A program made the translations under genes and the position numbers. The notes under the pieces are model-generated. The model saw only the letters and a program-made list of their open reading frames with translations. It did not search any database and was not told where the DNA came from. Shown piece after piece: positions 63,473-64,000 of a stretch of DNA of 64,000 bases (position 1 is the first letter of the stretch; each line of letters opens with the position of its first letter). Origin of the DNA: Nocardia cyriacigeorgica (GTDB taxonomy: Bacteria > Actinomycetota > Actinomycetes > Mycobacteriales > Mycobacteriaceae); contig NZ_JARWNX010000039.1 of assembly GCF_029868385.1 (NCBI RefSeq), positions 62,001 to 126,000 on the forward strand. The letters run 5' to 3'.

Positions 63473-64000
63473 GTGAATCTCGACCCGCTCGAACCCGACG
63501 AGAACCTGGAGCGCCCATCCCGACCCGACGACCGCGGTCCCCGCGCCGGTTCCGTCGACCCGGTGCCTTCGGTCGCCGATCGCGAGACCGGCGAACGGTC
63601 GGTTGATCGCGGCGGTCCGCCGCGGTTCGTCACCGTGGCCGCCATCGGTGCGCTGGTGATCGCGCTGGCCGCGGCCGCGTGGTTCGGCGCGGGGTGGGTG
63701 CGGGCGGCCTACTTCACCGATGGCCCGCGCGCGGCGGCGCGTGATGCGGCGCTGGACGCCGCGCAGCAGGCGGCGATCAATATGACCTCGATGAACCTCG
63801 ATGACGTGCCCGGATCGCTGGCGATCGCGCGGTCGTCGATGACCGGGCCCATCCTGGCCTCGGCCACCGAACATCGGCAGCAGGCCGAGGCGATGGCGAC
63901 GCAGGCGGGGGTGCGGATGGAATCAACGGTGCTCGGCGCGGCGTTGACCGCACTGAACTCGGAGCGCGACCGGGCATCGGCGCTGGTGGTGTTGCGGGTC
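63473..64000 (+). CDS. Mce-associated membrane protein, 3' end cut by window edge
   Basis: An open frame of 176 codons from GTG 63473 (GAGGT upstream; ATG 63455 is in frame) to the edge. After ~55 polar residues comes one membrane helix (VTVAAIGALVIALAAAAWFG), then DAALDAAQQAAINMTSMNLDDV, the pattern of Mam proteins encoded after mceF. These stabilise Mce complexes. The C-terminus is missing. Confidence 0.85.
   Translation, partial: MNLDPLEPDENLERPSRPDDRGPRAGSVDPVPSVADRETGERSVDRGGPPRFVTVAAIGALVIALAAAAWFGAGWVRAAYFTDGPRAAARDAALDAAQQAAINMTSMNLDDVPGSLAIARSSMTGPILASATEHRQQAEAMATQAGVRMESTVLGAALTALNSERDRASALVVLRV

Noticed and set aside
62056..63645. 529-codon antisense frame over mceF
   Set aside because: mceF is clear on the plus strand; the antisense product has no recognisable domain.

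Overview
The window is high-GC DNA from a mycolic-acid actinobacterium, most likely a Nocardia-like member of the Mycobacteriales. Evidence: a fused HadA-HadB mycolic-acid dehydratase, a complete mce operon, MgtA- and MenJ-like proteins, many apparently leaderless genes, and gene order following the M. tuberculosis menA...mkl segment (menA, menE, menB, menD, Rv0556-like/mgtA, menG, menJ, grcC1, htpX, yajQ, tRNAs, rpmG, had, secE, nusG, rplK, rplA, rplJ, rplL, mkl). The genus is inferred from gene content recalled from memory, not from a database search.

Layout. 1-3.6 kb: a truncated Pro-rich membrane protein, menA and an SRPBCC protein. 3.6-9.9 kb: a large SARP/AfsR-type regulator convergent with a DrrAB-type ABC exporter, and a flavin reductase behind a SoxR-type promoter. 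10-19.8 kb: the core menaquinone genes menE, menB, menD and menG, with a hotdog thioesterase, an IdeR-box-controlled siderophore-interacting protein and small conserved genes; menC is not present. 19.9-24.1 kb: one 1406-residue nitrate reductase fused to a flavodoxin/NADPH-reductase module. 24.2-27 kb: an aldo-keto reductase/TetR pair, tandem repeats and a DUF4097 protein. 27.1-32.6 kb: a second SARP regulator/ABC exporter module plus a GtrA-like protein. 32.7-40.2 kb: mgtA, a membrane partner, DUF2505, an AraC-VOC pair, menJ, grcC1, htpX and yajQ. 40.4-45.4 kb: tRNA-Tyr, -Thr, -Met and -Trp, rpmG, hadAB, secE, nusG, rplK and rplA. 45.5-51.8 kb: an accessory zone with an MFS exporter, a helicase-nuclease and a coiled-coil/HPD-motif protein. 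51.9-54.5 kb: L10 leader, rplJ, rplL and mceG. 54.6 kb to the right edge: yrbEA, yrbEB, mceA-F and a Mce-associated protein cut by the edge.

How the genes work together. MenD, MenE, MenB, MenA, MenG and MenJ with the prenyl synthase GrcC1 make and reduce menaquinone. HadAB serves mycolate chain extension; MgtA makes mannosylated envelope lipids; YrbE/Mce with the ATPase MceG form a lipid importer. The SARP proteins probably control the adjacent exporters.

The most notable regulatory structure is a set of heptamer arrays with 11-bp period (GTGCAAG at module 1, GTGTCAG-like at module 2). They end exactly 23 nt before three start codons and have the geometry known for SARP operators. In module 2 the divergent exporter and GtrA-like genes share promoter elements and nearly identical first eight codons, suggesting an inverted promoter duplication. 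The best candidate for an undescribed system is the helicase-nuclease (48261-51032) with its downstream coiled-coil/HPD protein (51219-51794), lying between rplA and rplJ in DNA that looks less GC-rich than its surroundings.
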